Source: Bacillota bacterium (lineage in GTDB: Bacteria; Bacillota; UBA4882; UBA8346). From it: a stretch of DNA of 64,000 bases. The translations under genes were made by a program, and so were the position numbers. Every line of letters begins with the position of its first letter. The stretch's first letter is position 1. Positions 33,482-41,437 of this stretch are shown here, one piece after another. Where the stretch lies: positions 66,035-130,034 of the forward strand of contig JAEZFP010000059.1 of the NCBI GenBank assembly GCA_023417475.1, read 5' to 3'. A model generated the notes under the pieces. It saw only the letters and a list, made by a program, of their open reading frames with translations, made no database searches and was not told where the DNA came from.

Positions 33482-34048
33482 TCAAATCCCAAAGAAGACC
33501 GGTTTGGACGTATTCAATTGCTCGTAAGCGCGGCTGAAGAAACCGATGCCGAGGTTGACTTCGTGATTGGCGCCCCAAAGGCGGAGACGGATTAACGTGG
33601 CCGGGGTTTGCCAGGCGGACTGGCGGGAGAGATGGCCGAGGCTGACGGCTGTCCCGTAGGATTCGGGATGACCGCGGAAGGTGTTGTCGATCCAGATCAC
33701 CCGGTTTTCCACCGGTTTGCCGTATTCGGTCGCCAGGAGCTCATAAAGTTTTTGATAATCGCTGAAATAGCGATTAAGGTTGGTGCGACGCGGATCGGCG
33801 ATGTAGCCGGCTTGATAAAGTTTGCGGTCTTTATCAAATACATAGACTAAATAACAACTGAGTCCGACCACCTGGGTTCGGTAATAAAGCGCGGTGGCGT
33901 CTTTCAACTCAAGGGTGGCGCGTTCGTTGCGAGCAACTTCGGCCATGGTCTGACCCCAACGTTGCCCCCGAAAATCGGTAGCCCCTTCGGCGATGAGCGG
34001 AATTAATCCTAGCAGCAGCAAAAAGAACCATTGCTTTTTGTGAAACAT
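33482..34048 (-). CDS. Secreted protein of unknown function, 188 aa
   Basis: It has a clear signal peptide (FFLLLLGLIPLIAEG) and then DFRGQRWGQTMAEVARNE, resembling the D-FRG-x2-WG-x3-EV start seen in many small exported proteins of unknown role. The rest is mixed alpha/beta with LYQAGYIADPRRTNLNRYFSDYQKLYELL. AAGGAG precedes ATG 34048 by 7 bases. It stands alone, convergent to the L,D-transpeptidase gene; an envelope role is plausible but unproven. Confidence 0.65.
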   Translation of the reverse strand: MFHKKQWFFLLLLGLIPLIAEGATDFRGQRWGQTMAEVARNERATLELKDATALYYRTQVVGLSCYLVYVFDKDRKLYQAGYIADPRRTNLNRYFSDYQKLYELLATEYGKPVENRVIWIDNTFRGHPESYGTAVSLGHLSRQSAWQTPATLIRLRLWGANHEVNLGIGFFSRAYEQLNTSKPVFFGI

Positions 34049-34323
34049 CGGTAAACTCCTTATATAAGTTGGGAATCATGACATTGTATGAAAAAGCGGA
34101 GCAAGGTATGTTAGTACAGGAATGACCGACATTGATTCTTGACAATATTATTTTTTTCCAGCGGCGCCGCTAAATTGTCCGGTGTTACACCAGACGAAAA
34201 AAGAATCCGACTTGAATTTCCAAATATTGGTGTAGTATTAAGAAAATTCCGGAGGAAATAGCGAATAAGTCTTGAAATATTGAAATATAACAACTGAATT
34301 GGAGAAAGCGAGGGAGATCTGAA

Positions 34324-34743
34324 ATGATTAGTGATTTGATTCGCGACGGTTACGGCAAGACTGAAGATTTCAATTGCGCGGAGAAGATCCTCAATGCCGC
34401 CAATGAGGCTTATCAGCTCAAGTTGAGTCCGGAGGCGTTGAAGATGGCGGCCGGGTTCGGCGGCGGAGTAGCCATTGAAGGATTGTGCGGCGCTTTAGCC
34501 GGAGGAGTTATGGTGTTGGGGCGGTTGTTTGTCACGAAAAATGCCCACGAGAGCGACCGGATTAAACGGCTAACCCAGGAGTTGCTCAATCGGTACCGGG
34601 AAGCGATGGGGTCGATTGACTGCGCGCCGCTCAAAGCCGCGCATCGCAATGATGTGGTAAAATGCGACCCGGTCATCTTAAAAGCGGCCGCAATTCTTGA
34701 CGAAATTGTGCAACGGGAACTTCATCTGGAACGGGTTTGTTAG
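34324..34743 (+). CDS. C_GCAxxG_C_C family protein
   Basis: A 139-residue cysteine-rich protein of the C_GCAxxG_C_C family, thought to be a redox or metal-related protein. Family marks are DFNCAEKIL (C), the glycine-rich AAGFGGGVAIEGLCGALAGGVMVLG block, and the later cysteines in MGSIDCAPLK and VVKCDPVI. GCGAGGGAG lies upstream of ATG 34324. No partner gene is evident; the next gene is the PRC-barrel protein. Confidence 0.82.
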   Translation: MISDLIRDGYGKTEDFNCAEKILNAANEAYQLKLSPEALKMAAGFGGGVAIEGLCGALAGGVMVLGRLFVTKNAHESDRIKRLTQELLNRYREAMGSIDCAPLKAAHRNDVVKCDPVILKAAAILDEIVQRELHLERVC

Positions 34744-34800
34744 TGTTAAAACGGGCGCGGCGATCATATCTTTGGGTATGGCGGTATGGGAGGGAAAACG

Positions 34801-35052
34801 TTGCGAGCGAGCGAATTGGAAGGAAAGGAAGTCATCAATATCCAGACCGGGGCCCGCTATGGAGTGATCAAACGGAGTGAATTGCTGTTGAATCTGGGCG
34901 CCGGTATGGTTGAAAGCCTGGTAGTGATCAAAAAGGGTTGGAACGGGCGGGAGATTGAGGTCAAAACGATCGCCTGGAAGGATATTCGTACCATCAGTGA
35001 TGAACTGATCCTCTTCGCCGAACCGCAGGATAACGTCGCGCCACCGGGATGA
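34801..35052 (+). CDS. YlmC/YmxH family PRC-barrel sporulation protein
   Basis: A small beta-barrel protein of 83 residues. MRASELEGKEVINIQTGARYGVIK and the later GREIEVKTIAWKDIRTISDELIL strand pattern match YlmC/YmxH. TTG 34801 is chosen because GGGAGGG stands 6 bases before it; the frame opens at ATG 34786. Relatives are linked to sporulation in Bacillus, although the biochemical role is unknown. Confidence 0.82.
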   Translation: MRASELEGKEVINIQTGARYGVIKRSELLLNLGAGMVESLVVIKKGWNGREIEVKTIAWKDIRTISDELILFAEPQDNVAPPG

Positions 35053-35127
35053 GGGCGAAGCGTTGGAACGGAGGTAGTGTTAATAAGATGGCAACGGTTG
35101 ACTTTATTTGGCTTATCCAATAATAGG

Positions 35128-35147
35128 TGTATATGCGTATGATATGA
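35128..35147. promoter_or_regulatory. Putative MarR operator upstream of marR
   Basis: TGTATATGCGTATGATATGA, near-palindromic, 46 bases before the marR start. Its first eight bases recur in reverse orientation at 35657-35677. Confidence 0.4.
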
Positions 35148-35192
35148 AGACGCGTCAAAACGTCTGAGGATTGTCAATTTGGAGTGTTGATC

Positions 35193-35642
35193 ATGTCCGG
35201 CTTTACGGCAGTGGAATTTGAGCGAGTGCGCAGTTGTTGCGCTTGTGGTAATTTACGTAAAACCACGCGAATTATTACCCAGTTTTACGACCAGCATTTG
35301 CAACCGACCGGATTGCGCAGCACGCAGTGTTCGTTGCTGATGCATATTCTGGCTCATGAAAATATTTCGGTGAGTGAGTTGGCGGCGAATTTGCTGATGG
35401 ACCAGACCACCGTCACCCGCAATTTGGAGATCTTACGAAAAAACGGTTATATTGCCGTTGTCAAAGAGACGGAAGACGCGCGACGCAAAGCGATCGCCAT
35501 CACCGAGCTGGGGCGGGAAAAGCTCGGTGAAGCGTTGCCGTTTTTGGAACAAGCCCAGGCGCAAATCGAACAAGGGTTGGGAGCGGAACGGTTTCAAGAG
35601 TTCCTAAACACCTTGCTAGCGATCCAACAGATGGTCAAGTAA
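35193..35642 (+). CDS. MarR family transcription regulator
   Basis: Winged-helix dimeric repressor of 149 residues. The HTH covers ISVSELAANLLMDQTTVTRNLEILRKNGYI and the wing VKETEDARRKAIAITELG. Before it is RSCCACGNLRKTTRIITQFYDQ, whose clustered cysteines (CCAC) could sense redox state or metal. ATG 35193 has GGAG 8 bases upstream. Similar operator-like sequences flank the gene, so it probably controls itself and the ferredoxin-like gene that follows. Confidence 0.85.
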   Translation: MSGFTAVEFERVRSCCACGNLRKTTRIITQFYDQHLQPTGLRSTQCSLLMHILAHENISVSELAANLLMDQTTVTRNLEILRKNGYIAVVKETEDARRKAIAITELGREKLGEALPFLEQAQAQIEQGLGAERFQEFLNTLLAIQQMVK

Positions 35643-35656
35643 ATTTTTTTGGATTG

Positions 35657-35677
35657 ATATATGCATATACATATACA
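35657..35677. promoter_or_regulatory. Putative MarR operator before the 4Fe-4S gene
   Basis: Palindromic TATATGCATATA core with a flanking CATATACA; the reverse complement begins TGTATATG as in the site at 35128. Confidence 0.4.
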
Positions 35678-35787
35678 AAATGCGCAAGCAGTGTTTCGAC
35701 GGCCGACAGCTTGAAAGGCCGGATGGCGCTTGCGAACGATGACGGCTCCCAATATTGGGGGCAATCGATTGAGATGGAGTGATCGGC

Positions 35788-36552
35788 TTGGAAAGAAGCG
35801 AGTTGGAAACAATGTTGGGGGATTTGGTCCGGAACAGCCCGGAGAATGTTATGTCGGAGTTGGGGACGTTGCAATTATATGATCCTCCGTTAGTCGGTAT
35901 CGCGGCGGCTGATGATCCGGGCTGGGAACAACTGCGGGATCCGGCGGTGGTCGGACCGCGCCACCGGTTACCTTCGGATTGGCTACCCGGAGCGCAGTCG
36001 GTTATTTCGTATTTTTTACCGTTTACCGCGTCGGTCCGCCAATCCAATGCGGGAGCGGGAATGCCTTCGTTAGAGTGGTTATACGGACGTTATGAGGGAG
36101 AACGGTTCAACAGTGTGGTGCGCTCAACGATGATAGCGTGGTTTCAACAGCGCGGAGATCAAGCCTTGGCTCCGGCGTTGGATCTGCGTTTTAGCATAAT
36201 CGACCTCCGCAGTAACTGGTCGGAACGGCATGTTGCTTTCATTGCCGGTCTCGGGACATTTTGCCTGAACCGTTCGCTAATCACTCAAGCCGGAAGCGCC
36301 GGCCGTTTTGGCAGTGTGATTGTGGATCGTCGGTTGGAGGTTACTCCCCGCCCCTATCAAGCATTCGATGAGTATTGCACTCACTGCGGGGCCTGCGTTG
36401 CCCGCTGCCCGGCCCAAGCCATTACCGAAGCGGGTAAGGATCAGGGCCGCTGCGCGAGTTTTGTCAATGGAACGCTGGAATTATTCCGACCCCGTTACGG
36501 TTGCGGCAAGTGTCAGACCGCTGTCCCGTGCGAGACGCGAATTCCGGGGTGA
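35788..36552 (+). CDS. 4Fe-4S protein related to epoxyqueuosine reductase QueG
   Basis: A 254-residue iron-sulfur protein. The region LPGAQSVISYFLPF and the LGTFCLNRSLITQAGSAGRFGSVIV block resemble QueG-like reductases; the C-terminus has two clusters, CTHCGACVARCP and a second set in the CGKCQTAVPC segment. It is shorter than QueG (about 380 residues) and lacks its C-terminal HEAT repeats, so it is probably a relative with another substrate. TTG 35788 follows GGAG by 8 bases. It probably belongs to the MarR regulon. Confidence 0.75.
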   Translation: MERSELETMLGDLVRNSPENVMSELGTLQLYDPPLVGIAAADDPGWEQLRDPAVVGPRHRLPSDWLPGAQSVISYFLPFTASVRQSNAGAGMPSLEWLYGRYEGERFNSVVRSTMIAWFQQRGDQALAPALDLRFSIIDLRSNWSERHVAFIAGLGTFCLNRSLITQAGSAGRFGSVIVDRRLEVTPRPYQAFDEYCTHCGACVARCPAQAITEAGKDQGRCASFVNGTLELFRPRYGCGKCQTAVPCETRIPG

Positions 36553-36618
36553 AGCGGCTCTCGTGAACCAGTGAATCACTTGCGCTGACAAAAAGAGTTA
36601 GCCAAAAAATGTATTACT

Positions 36619-36645
36619 AAAAACCACCTTCGGGTGGTTTTTATT
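36619..36645 (+). terminator. Intrinsic terminator after the 4Fe-4S gene
   Basis: AAACCACC-TTCG-GGTGGTTT with a T-rich tail. Confidence 0.85.
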
Positions 36646-36691
36646 TTGGCGAAGCACAATCAAAGTAGCGAAGCTGAAGTGAGGTGTGTGT

Positions 36692-36718
36692 GATGTTAAT
36701 GTTATATAAATTAACATT
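36692..36718 (+). promoter_or_regulatory. Operator-like site of the oxyanion-uptake operon
   Basis: Overlapping inverted repeats: ATGTTAA-N11-TTAACAT (36693-36717) and AATGTTA-N7-TAACATT (36698-36718). The 21 bases 36698-36718 match 17 of 21 positions at 48581-48601 before the anf promoter. It ends 6 bases before the -35 element. Confidence 0.65.
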
Positions 36719-36724
36719 GCGGTA

Positions 36725-36753
36725 TTGAAAGTTTTGAAAGAATAGCATATAAT
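36725..36753 (+). promoter_or_regulatory. Sigma-A promoter of the oxyanion-uptake operon
   Basis: TTGAAA, 17-base spacer, TATAAT. The 331-bp gap to the methyltransferase gene holds only this promoter, the operator and a T-rich leader with the element at 36809-36833 shared with the anf leader. Confidence 0.8.
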
Positions 36754-36883
36754 AGCAATTGAGTTTGTTTATGTTTGTTTATGTTGATTTTGATTTGGTA
36801 GATTGCAAAAAACATATCACACACACATTACACCAAATCATAATCTCCGGTATTGTCGCTGCCAAAAGAAAGGAGTGTCGCTG

Positions 36884-37525
36884 ATGCCATTTCGTAATAT
36901 TAAGATGGAACAGATGAACCGGCAGTATTTTTACGCGTCTCATTTGAGTGCTGCCGAATTGATTCGGCATAAAGCCGGGATTGGAAAAGGAAATTGTTTG
37001 GAGTTGTTTGCGGGTTGCGGCTATTTGGGGCTGGCATTGGCGCAGATCACCAATTTGCGGGTGTATTTGATGGATTCTTCGGCGGAGTTGAATCGGATGG
37101 CTGAAAAAAATATCGGCGATTGCGGTCTGGAAGACCGGGTGAAAGCGTTGCACGGAGGGCATTACGGACGGATTAATTTGCCGGACGCCAGCATGAATCT
37201 GGTGATCAGCGAACGCTCGGTTTTCTTTTGGAAAGACAAACAAAAGATCTTTCAAGAGATTTACCGGGTTTTGGCCCCGGGCGGCGTGGCGTGTGTCGGA
37301 AGCGGTTTCGAAAATAACGATATCCAACGGCAAGTGGAAACCAAACTTGCCGAGTATAGTCCAAATCTGGGAGTTCAGTTGAACCGCCGGGTATGGCAGC
37401 AACGGATCGAAAAAATCGAGGCGAAAATTATCGATGCCGGAATTCTCGCCTATGAGCTTAATTACAGCGATCATGGACTGTGGATTGTATTTCGGAAAAA
37501 CGAACTGCAGCGAAATGTGGTTTAG
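36884..37525 (+). CDS. SAM-dependent methyltransferase heading the oxyanion operon
   Basis: Class I methyltransferase of 213 residues. SAM-binding motif I is CLELFAGCGYLGLALA, motif II VYLMDSSAELNRMAE, motif IV MNLVISERSVFFW, then a motif V-like IYRVLAPGGVACVG. ATG 36884 is chosen with AAAGGAG about 8 bases upstream. It is the first gene of the transporter operon, 12 bases before the permease. Such methyltransferases near metal importers may modify a metal carrier, but nothing in the sequence shows the substrate. Confidence 0.78.
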   Translation: MPFRNIKMEQMNRQYFYASHLSAAELIRHKAGIGKGNCLELFAGCGYLGLALAQITNLRVYLMDSSAELNRMAEKNIGDCGLEDRVKALHGGHYGRINLPDASMNLVISERSVFFWKDKQKIFQEIYRVLAPGGVACVGSGFENNDIQRQVETKLAEYSPNLGVQLNRRVWQQRIEKIEAKIIDAGILAYELNYSDHGLWIVFRKNELQRNVV

Positions 37526-37537
37526 AAGGATAAACGG

Positions 37538-38590
37538 ATGGTCAAAAATTTTTTCTCATTACCCGATACGGCGACGCCGCGTTTTCTGATGATCGGCATG
37601 ATATTATTCACTGGTGGCTTGGGATTAGTCTCGTTGGCGCTGGGGCGTTACGGGATTCCCTTGTCCGATCTTGGGCGGGTGTTGGCTTGGAAGATTGGAA
37701 TTTTACCCGCAGCTTCCGTTGTGGGGCTGGAAACGGTGGAAACGGTTTTGTTTGCGGTCCGCTTGCCCCGGGTTCTCAGCGCGTTGTTGGTCGGCGCGGC
37801 GCTTAGCGTCTCGGGTGCGACTTACCAGGGATTGTTTAAAAATCCCATGGTGTCGCCGGACATTTTGGGGGCGTCGGCCGGAGCGGGATTTGGGGCGGCG
37901 CTGGCGATCTTGTTCGGATTCAACGGAATCGCGGTTCAATTCGCCGCTTTTGTTTGCGGCATTGCGGCGGTCGCCGTGACGTATTGGGTGAGCGGCCGGA
38001 TCGGCGGGTCCGAGCATGGCGTCTTGACGTTGGTCTTGACCGGCATGGTGATGGGGGCCTTATTCTCGGCATTTATCGCTTTAACGAAATACGTCGCCGA
38101 CCCCGATAACAAGTTGCCGGCGATTACTTTTTGGCTGATGGGTGGGCTTTCCTCCGTTACCTGGAAAGAATTTTATCATATTTTAATCCCGATGGCGTTG
38201 GGGATTTTACCCGTAATGTTATTGCGCTGGCGTTTGAACGTGCTTTCGTTTGGGGAAGAAGAGGCGCAAGCATTGGGTATAAACACCCGACAGATGCGGT
38301 TCGTCTTGATTGCCGGTTCGACTTTGCTGACTGCGGCGGCCGTCTCAATCGGGGGGTTGATCGGTTGGGTCGGTCTGGTGATTCCGCATTTGGCGCGAAT
38401 GGTAGTGGGGCCGGATTTCCGGCGGCTGTTGCTAGCGGCGTTGCTGATGGGAGGAGCGTTTATGATGGTAGTGGACGATTTATCCCGGACGTTGTTCGCC
38501 ATTGAGATTCCGTTGGGTATTTTGACCGCGTTGATCGGAGCGCCTTTTTTCATCCATTTATTGGCGCGTGGAAAGCGGGGTTGGTTATGA
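37538..38590 (+). CDS. FecCD-family ABC permease
   Basis: A 350-residue membrane protein with about ten helices, of the BtuC/FecC/MolB type. Blocks include RLPRVLSALLVGAALSVSGATYQGLFKNPMVSPDILG, LMGGLSSVTWKEF, and GLIGWVGLVIPHLARMVVGPD. This family imports siderophores, cobalamin, haem or molybdate (MolBC of Haemophilus). The following mod genes favour molybdate/tungstate. It overlaps the ATPase gene by 4 bases (ATGA). Confidence 0.85.
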   Translation: MVKNFFSLPDTATPRFLMIGMILFTGGLGLVSLALGRYGIPLSDLGRVLAWKIGILPAASVVGLETVETVLFAVRLPRVLSALLVGAALSVSGATYQGLFKNPMVSPDILGASAGAGFGAALAILFGFNGIAVQFAAFVCGIAAVAVTYWVSGRIGGSEHGVLTLVLTGMVMGALFSAFIALTKYVADPDNKLPAITFWLMGGLSSVTWKEFYHILIPMALGILPVMLLRWRLNVLSFGEEEAQALGINTRQMRFVLIAGSTLLTAAAVSIGGLIGWVGLVIPHLARMVVGPDFRRLLLAALLMGGAFMMVVDDLSRTLFAIEIPLGILTALIGAPFFIHLLARGKRGWL

Positions 38591-39369
38591 AACTGGAATT
38601 GCGTCAAGTCGGTTGCGGTTACGGAGACCGTCCGGTGTTGCGCCGGGTTTCGTTTGCGGTGACGGAAGGGGAGATCCTCTGTTTGCTGGGACCCAACGGA
38701 GTGGGAAAAACAACCTTATTTAAAACCATTTTAGGTTTTTTAAAGTTGCAGGAAGGAACGATCGAGTTGGACGGGTCGGATATTCGCCAATGGACCCGGC
38801 GTCAATTTGCCCGGACCATCGGTTATGTTCCGCAGGCGCATCTGCCGCCGTTCCCCTTTTTGGTCCGGGATGTGGTGTTGATGGGGCGGACGGCCCATTT
38901 GAACGCATTCGCGGGTCCGAGCGCCGCTGATCGCATTATTGTCGATCAGGCGTTGGAACAGCTTGGAATCGTCCATTTGCGTCAGCGGATTTACACTGAG
39001 TTAAGCGGAGGCGAGCGACAAATGGTTTTGATCGCCCGGGCCTTGGCTCAGCAGCCGAAACTGTTAATCATGGACGAACCGACCGCTAACTTGGATTTTG
39101 GGAACCAAATCCGTCTGTTGGAACAGATCAATCAGTTGGCGCGTTCGGGATTGGGAGTGATTATGACCACCCATTTTCCCGATCATGCGTTTCTCTGCGG
39201 TTCGCAAGTGGTCTTAATGGGGCCGGGCGGGGAGCTGAAAGAAGGTCCGGCCGAGCGGATCGTCACCGAAGCCAATCTAAAGCATGCGTACGGGATTGCG
39301 GTAAAGGTGGCGGAATATCAGGACCGGCAGGGTCGGTTGGTTAAAACGTGTATCCCGCTTTTGAATTGA
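38587..39369 (+). CDS. FecE/MolC-type ABC transporter ATPase
   Basis: ATPase partner of the FecCD permease, 260 residues. Walker A GPNGVGKTT, Q-loop YVPQAHLPPFPF, signature LSGGERQMVLIARAL, Walker B LLIMDEPTANLD and switch His MTTHFPDHA are all present. ATG 38587 overlaps the permease stop by four bases. The substrate is inferred from context as an oxyanion. Confidence 0.87.
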   Translation: MKLELRQVGCGYGDRPVLRRVSFAVTEGEILCLLGPNGVGKTTLFKTILGFLKLQEGTIELDGSDIRQWTRRQFARTIGYVPQAHLPPFPFLVRDVVLMGRTAHLNAFAGPSAADRIIVDQALEQLGIVHLRQRIYTELSGGERQMVLIARALAQQPKLLIMDEPTANLDFGNQIRLLEQINQLARSGLGVIMTTHFPDHAFLCGSQVVLMGPGGELKEGPAERIVTEANLKHAYGIAVKVAEYQDRQGRLVKTCIPLLN

Positions 39370-39404
39370 AAATAATTATAATAACTTGAAAAGGATGATT
39401 CGGA

Positions 39405-40517
39405 ATGGACAACGCTAGAAAAAGCAAGTTAATCCGGGAGGTTTTGGGGATCGTTTGCGGTGTGGTGATGTTGTGGAGCATGGTCGCGCCGGAACGGGGC
39501 GACACCCGCACTGCCGCGGTTTACGCGGCGACCCAACCTGCGACACAAGTTATCACCGACTCCAACGGCAGGAAAGTTTCGGTTCCGACGAACATCAACC
39601 GGATCGGTGACGCCTGGCACGCTCACAATGTGGTCTTAACCATGTTGGGTGCGGGCGATAAAATCGTGGCGACAGTACTGACCCCACAATCCCGGCCCTG
39701 GCTGTACCGGGTGAATCCGGCGCTGGGTAAGGCGGCGACCGTCTTCACCACCAGCAGCGTTAATTTGGAAGAATTGTTGAAAACTAAGCCGGACGTAGTA
39801 TTTTTGCCGACCAGCGACAAAAACGCCGATAAGATCAGCGCATTGGGGATTCCGGTCTTGCAGATGGGGTTCACCGATTTTGACGGTTTAAAACGTTGCT
39901 TTAGCGAAACCGGGGCGATTTTGGGCGGCAAGGCGTTGGCGAAAGCCCGTAAATACATCACCTATCTGGATCAGAAATTGGCGATGGTGACGGCGGTTAC
40001 TAACAAAATCCCCAAGGAACAACGGCCCAGGGTGCTGCATGTCACGGCGTTGACGCCGTTGGTAGTGGACGGCCGGGACACGATCATCAATGCCTGGATC
40101 GAGACGGCGGGCGGCGTGAACGCTGCGGCGGAAGTGAGTGGCAATAATCGCGAAGTGACTTTTGAACAAATTTTAAAGTGGAATCCCGACGTGATCGTAT
40201 TGAGCAGCACGTTGCTGGGTAACGGGGGCACCGATTTGGAGAAAGTCTTAAACGACCCGCGTTGGAAACAGGTGGCGGCGGTTCAGAAAAGCAAGGTGTT
40301 TTACAATCCCGACGGCGCGTTTATGTGGGACCGTTACAGCGCCGAAGAAGCGCTGGAGATTCAATGGGCCGCCAAAACTTTACACCCGGACCGCTTTAAA
40401 CAGATCGACATGGTCAAAGAGACCTGTTATTTCTACAAAACGTTCTTCAACTATCCGTTGCGACCCGAGGAGGCGTTGCGGATCCTGGCCGCCCAACCTC
40501 CCGTCGCGGCGCAGTGA
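39405..40517 (+). CDS. MolA-like periplasmic binding protein (class III)
   Basis: Solute-binding protein of the cobalamin/iron/molybdate (helical-backbone) class. The signal LIREVLGIVCGVVMLWSMVAPE lacks a lipobox; the mature domain starts VITDSNGRKVSVPTNINRIGDAWHAHNVVLTMLGAGDKIVA and includes LLKTKPDVVFLPTS, ILKWNPDVIVLSS, and DGAFMWDRYSAEEALEIQWAAKTLHP. The WHAH and MWDRYS segments resemble MolA-type proteins rather than siderophore binders. 370 residues, 35 bases after the ATPase gene. Confidence 0.78.
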   Translation: MDNARKSKLIREVLGIVCGVVMLWSMVAPERGDTRTAAVYAATQPATQVITDSNGRKVSVPTNINRIGDAWHAHNVVLTMLGAGDKIVATVLTPQSRPWLYRVNPALGKAATVFTTSSVNLEELLKTKPDVVFLPTSDKNADKISALGIPVLQMGFTDFDGLKRCFSETGAILGGKALAKARKYITYLDQKLAMVTAVTNKIPKEQRPRVLHVTALTPLVVDGRDTIINAWIETAGGVNAAAEVSGNNREVTFEQILKWNPDVIVLSSTLLGNGGTDLEKVLNDPRWKQVAAVQKSKVFYNPDGAFMWDRYSAEEALEIQWAAKTLHPDRFKQIDMVKETCYFYKTFFNYPLRPEEALRILAAQPPVAAQ

Positions 40518-40537
40518 GTTCCGGGGTTGACACGGCG

Positions 40538-41419
40538 ATGAGGCAGATTACGGTTTTTCATGCCGGAAGTATCGGTCGGGCCTTGCAAACCGTCGTTCGG
40601 GAATGGGAAGAACGTCAACCGGGTTGGCGGATTGCTCTGGAGGGAAGCGGCGCGCGGCAAGCCGCCCGCAAAATCTTTGCGGAGCACCGGCGCTGCGACG
40701 TTTTTATTTCGGCTGACGAAAGCATCGTCGATCAGCTGTTGCGCCCCGACTACGCCCGTTTCAATATCCGCTTCGCCGGCAACCGGCTGGTCTTGAAGTG
40801 CGGGGAGCGAAGCCGCTACCGCGACGAACTCACCCCGGATAATTGGTTCGAGGTCTTGTTGCGACCGGACGTGACATACGGGCATACCGATCCCGAATTG
40901 GACCCCGCCGGATACCGGGCTAAATTATGTTGGCAATTGGCGGAGCGCTATTACCGCCGGCCCGGACTATACCGACAGTTGGACGCCAAGGTTCGGCCGG
41001 AATGGATTTTGACGGAACGCGCCGTGATACAAACGCGGTTGTTCCAGGGAGAATTGGACTATTTTTTCGGGTATGCGTCGGGCGCCGGTCAACACGGTCG
41101 CGATTATTTGCAACTACCCGCCGCGATCGATTTTTCCCTCCCGGAATGGGCCGATTATTACCGCCAGGCAACTCTGGAACTGAGTGGAGTGGACCCTGGG
41201 ACGACCATGACCGTCACCGGCCGGCCGATCGTTTATAGTGTAACCATTCCGGAAAATGCGCCGGAACCGGAGGCGGCCGCAGACTTGGTCGCGTATTTGC
41301 TGGAAAACGGAGAGGAAACATTGCGGCGGGCCGGAATCACGCCGCTGCCCCCTACGTTGAGCGACGACCGGGACCGGGAAACGTTGCCCGGGGCGTTGCG
41401 GCGGTTCATTTCTACATAA
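40538..41419 (+). CDS. ModA/WtpA-like binding-protein fold without signal peptide
   Basis: A class II periplasmic-binding fold starting directly MRQITVFHAGSIGRALQTVV, like mature WtpA or ModA. CDVFISADESIVDQLL, the EWILTERAVIQTRLFQGELDYFFGYAS block and PIVYSVTIPENAPEPEAAADLVAYLL are typical oxyanion-binder segments. Yet no hydrophobic signal is present in either the ATG 40538 or the GTG 40514 form, so the protein should stay in the cytosol. It may store, buffer or sense molybdate or tungstate. It lies between the MolA-like gene and modD in the operon. Confidence 0.75.
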   Translation: MRQITVFHAGSIGRALQTVVREWEERQPGWRIALEGSGARQAARKIFAEHRRCDVFISADESIVDQLLRPDYARFNIRFAGNRLVLKCGERSRYRDELTPDNWFEVLLRPDVTYGHTDPELDPAGYRAKLCWQLAERYYRRPGLYRQLDAKVRPEWILTERAVIQTRLFQGELDYFFGYASGAGQHGRDYLQLPAAIDFSLPEWADYYRQATLELSGVDPGTTMTVTGRPIVYSVTIPENAPEPEAAADLVAYLLENGEETLRRAGITPLPPTLSDDRDRETLPGALRRFIST

Positions 41420-41437
41420 AAAGCGAGGGGAAACGAT

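Noticed and set aside
36553..36883. Sigma-54 promoter for the oxyanion or anf operon
   Set aside because: No GG-N10-GC pair at correct spacing was found; strong sigma-A elements explain both promoters.
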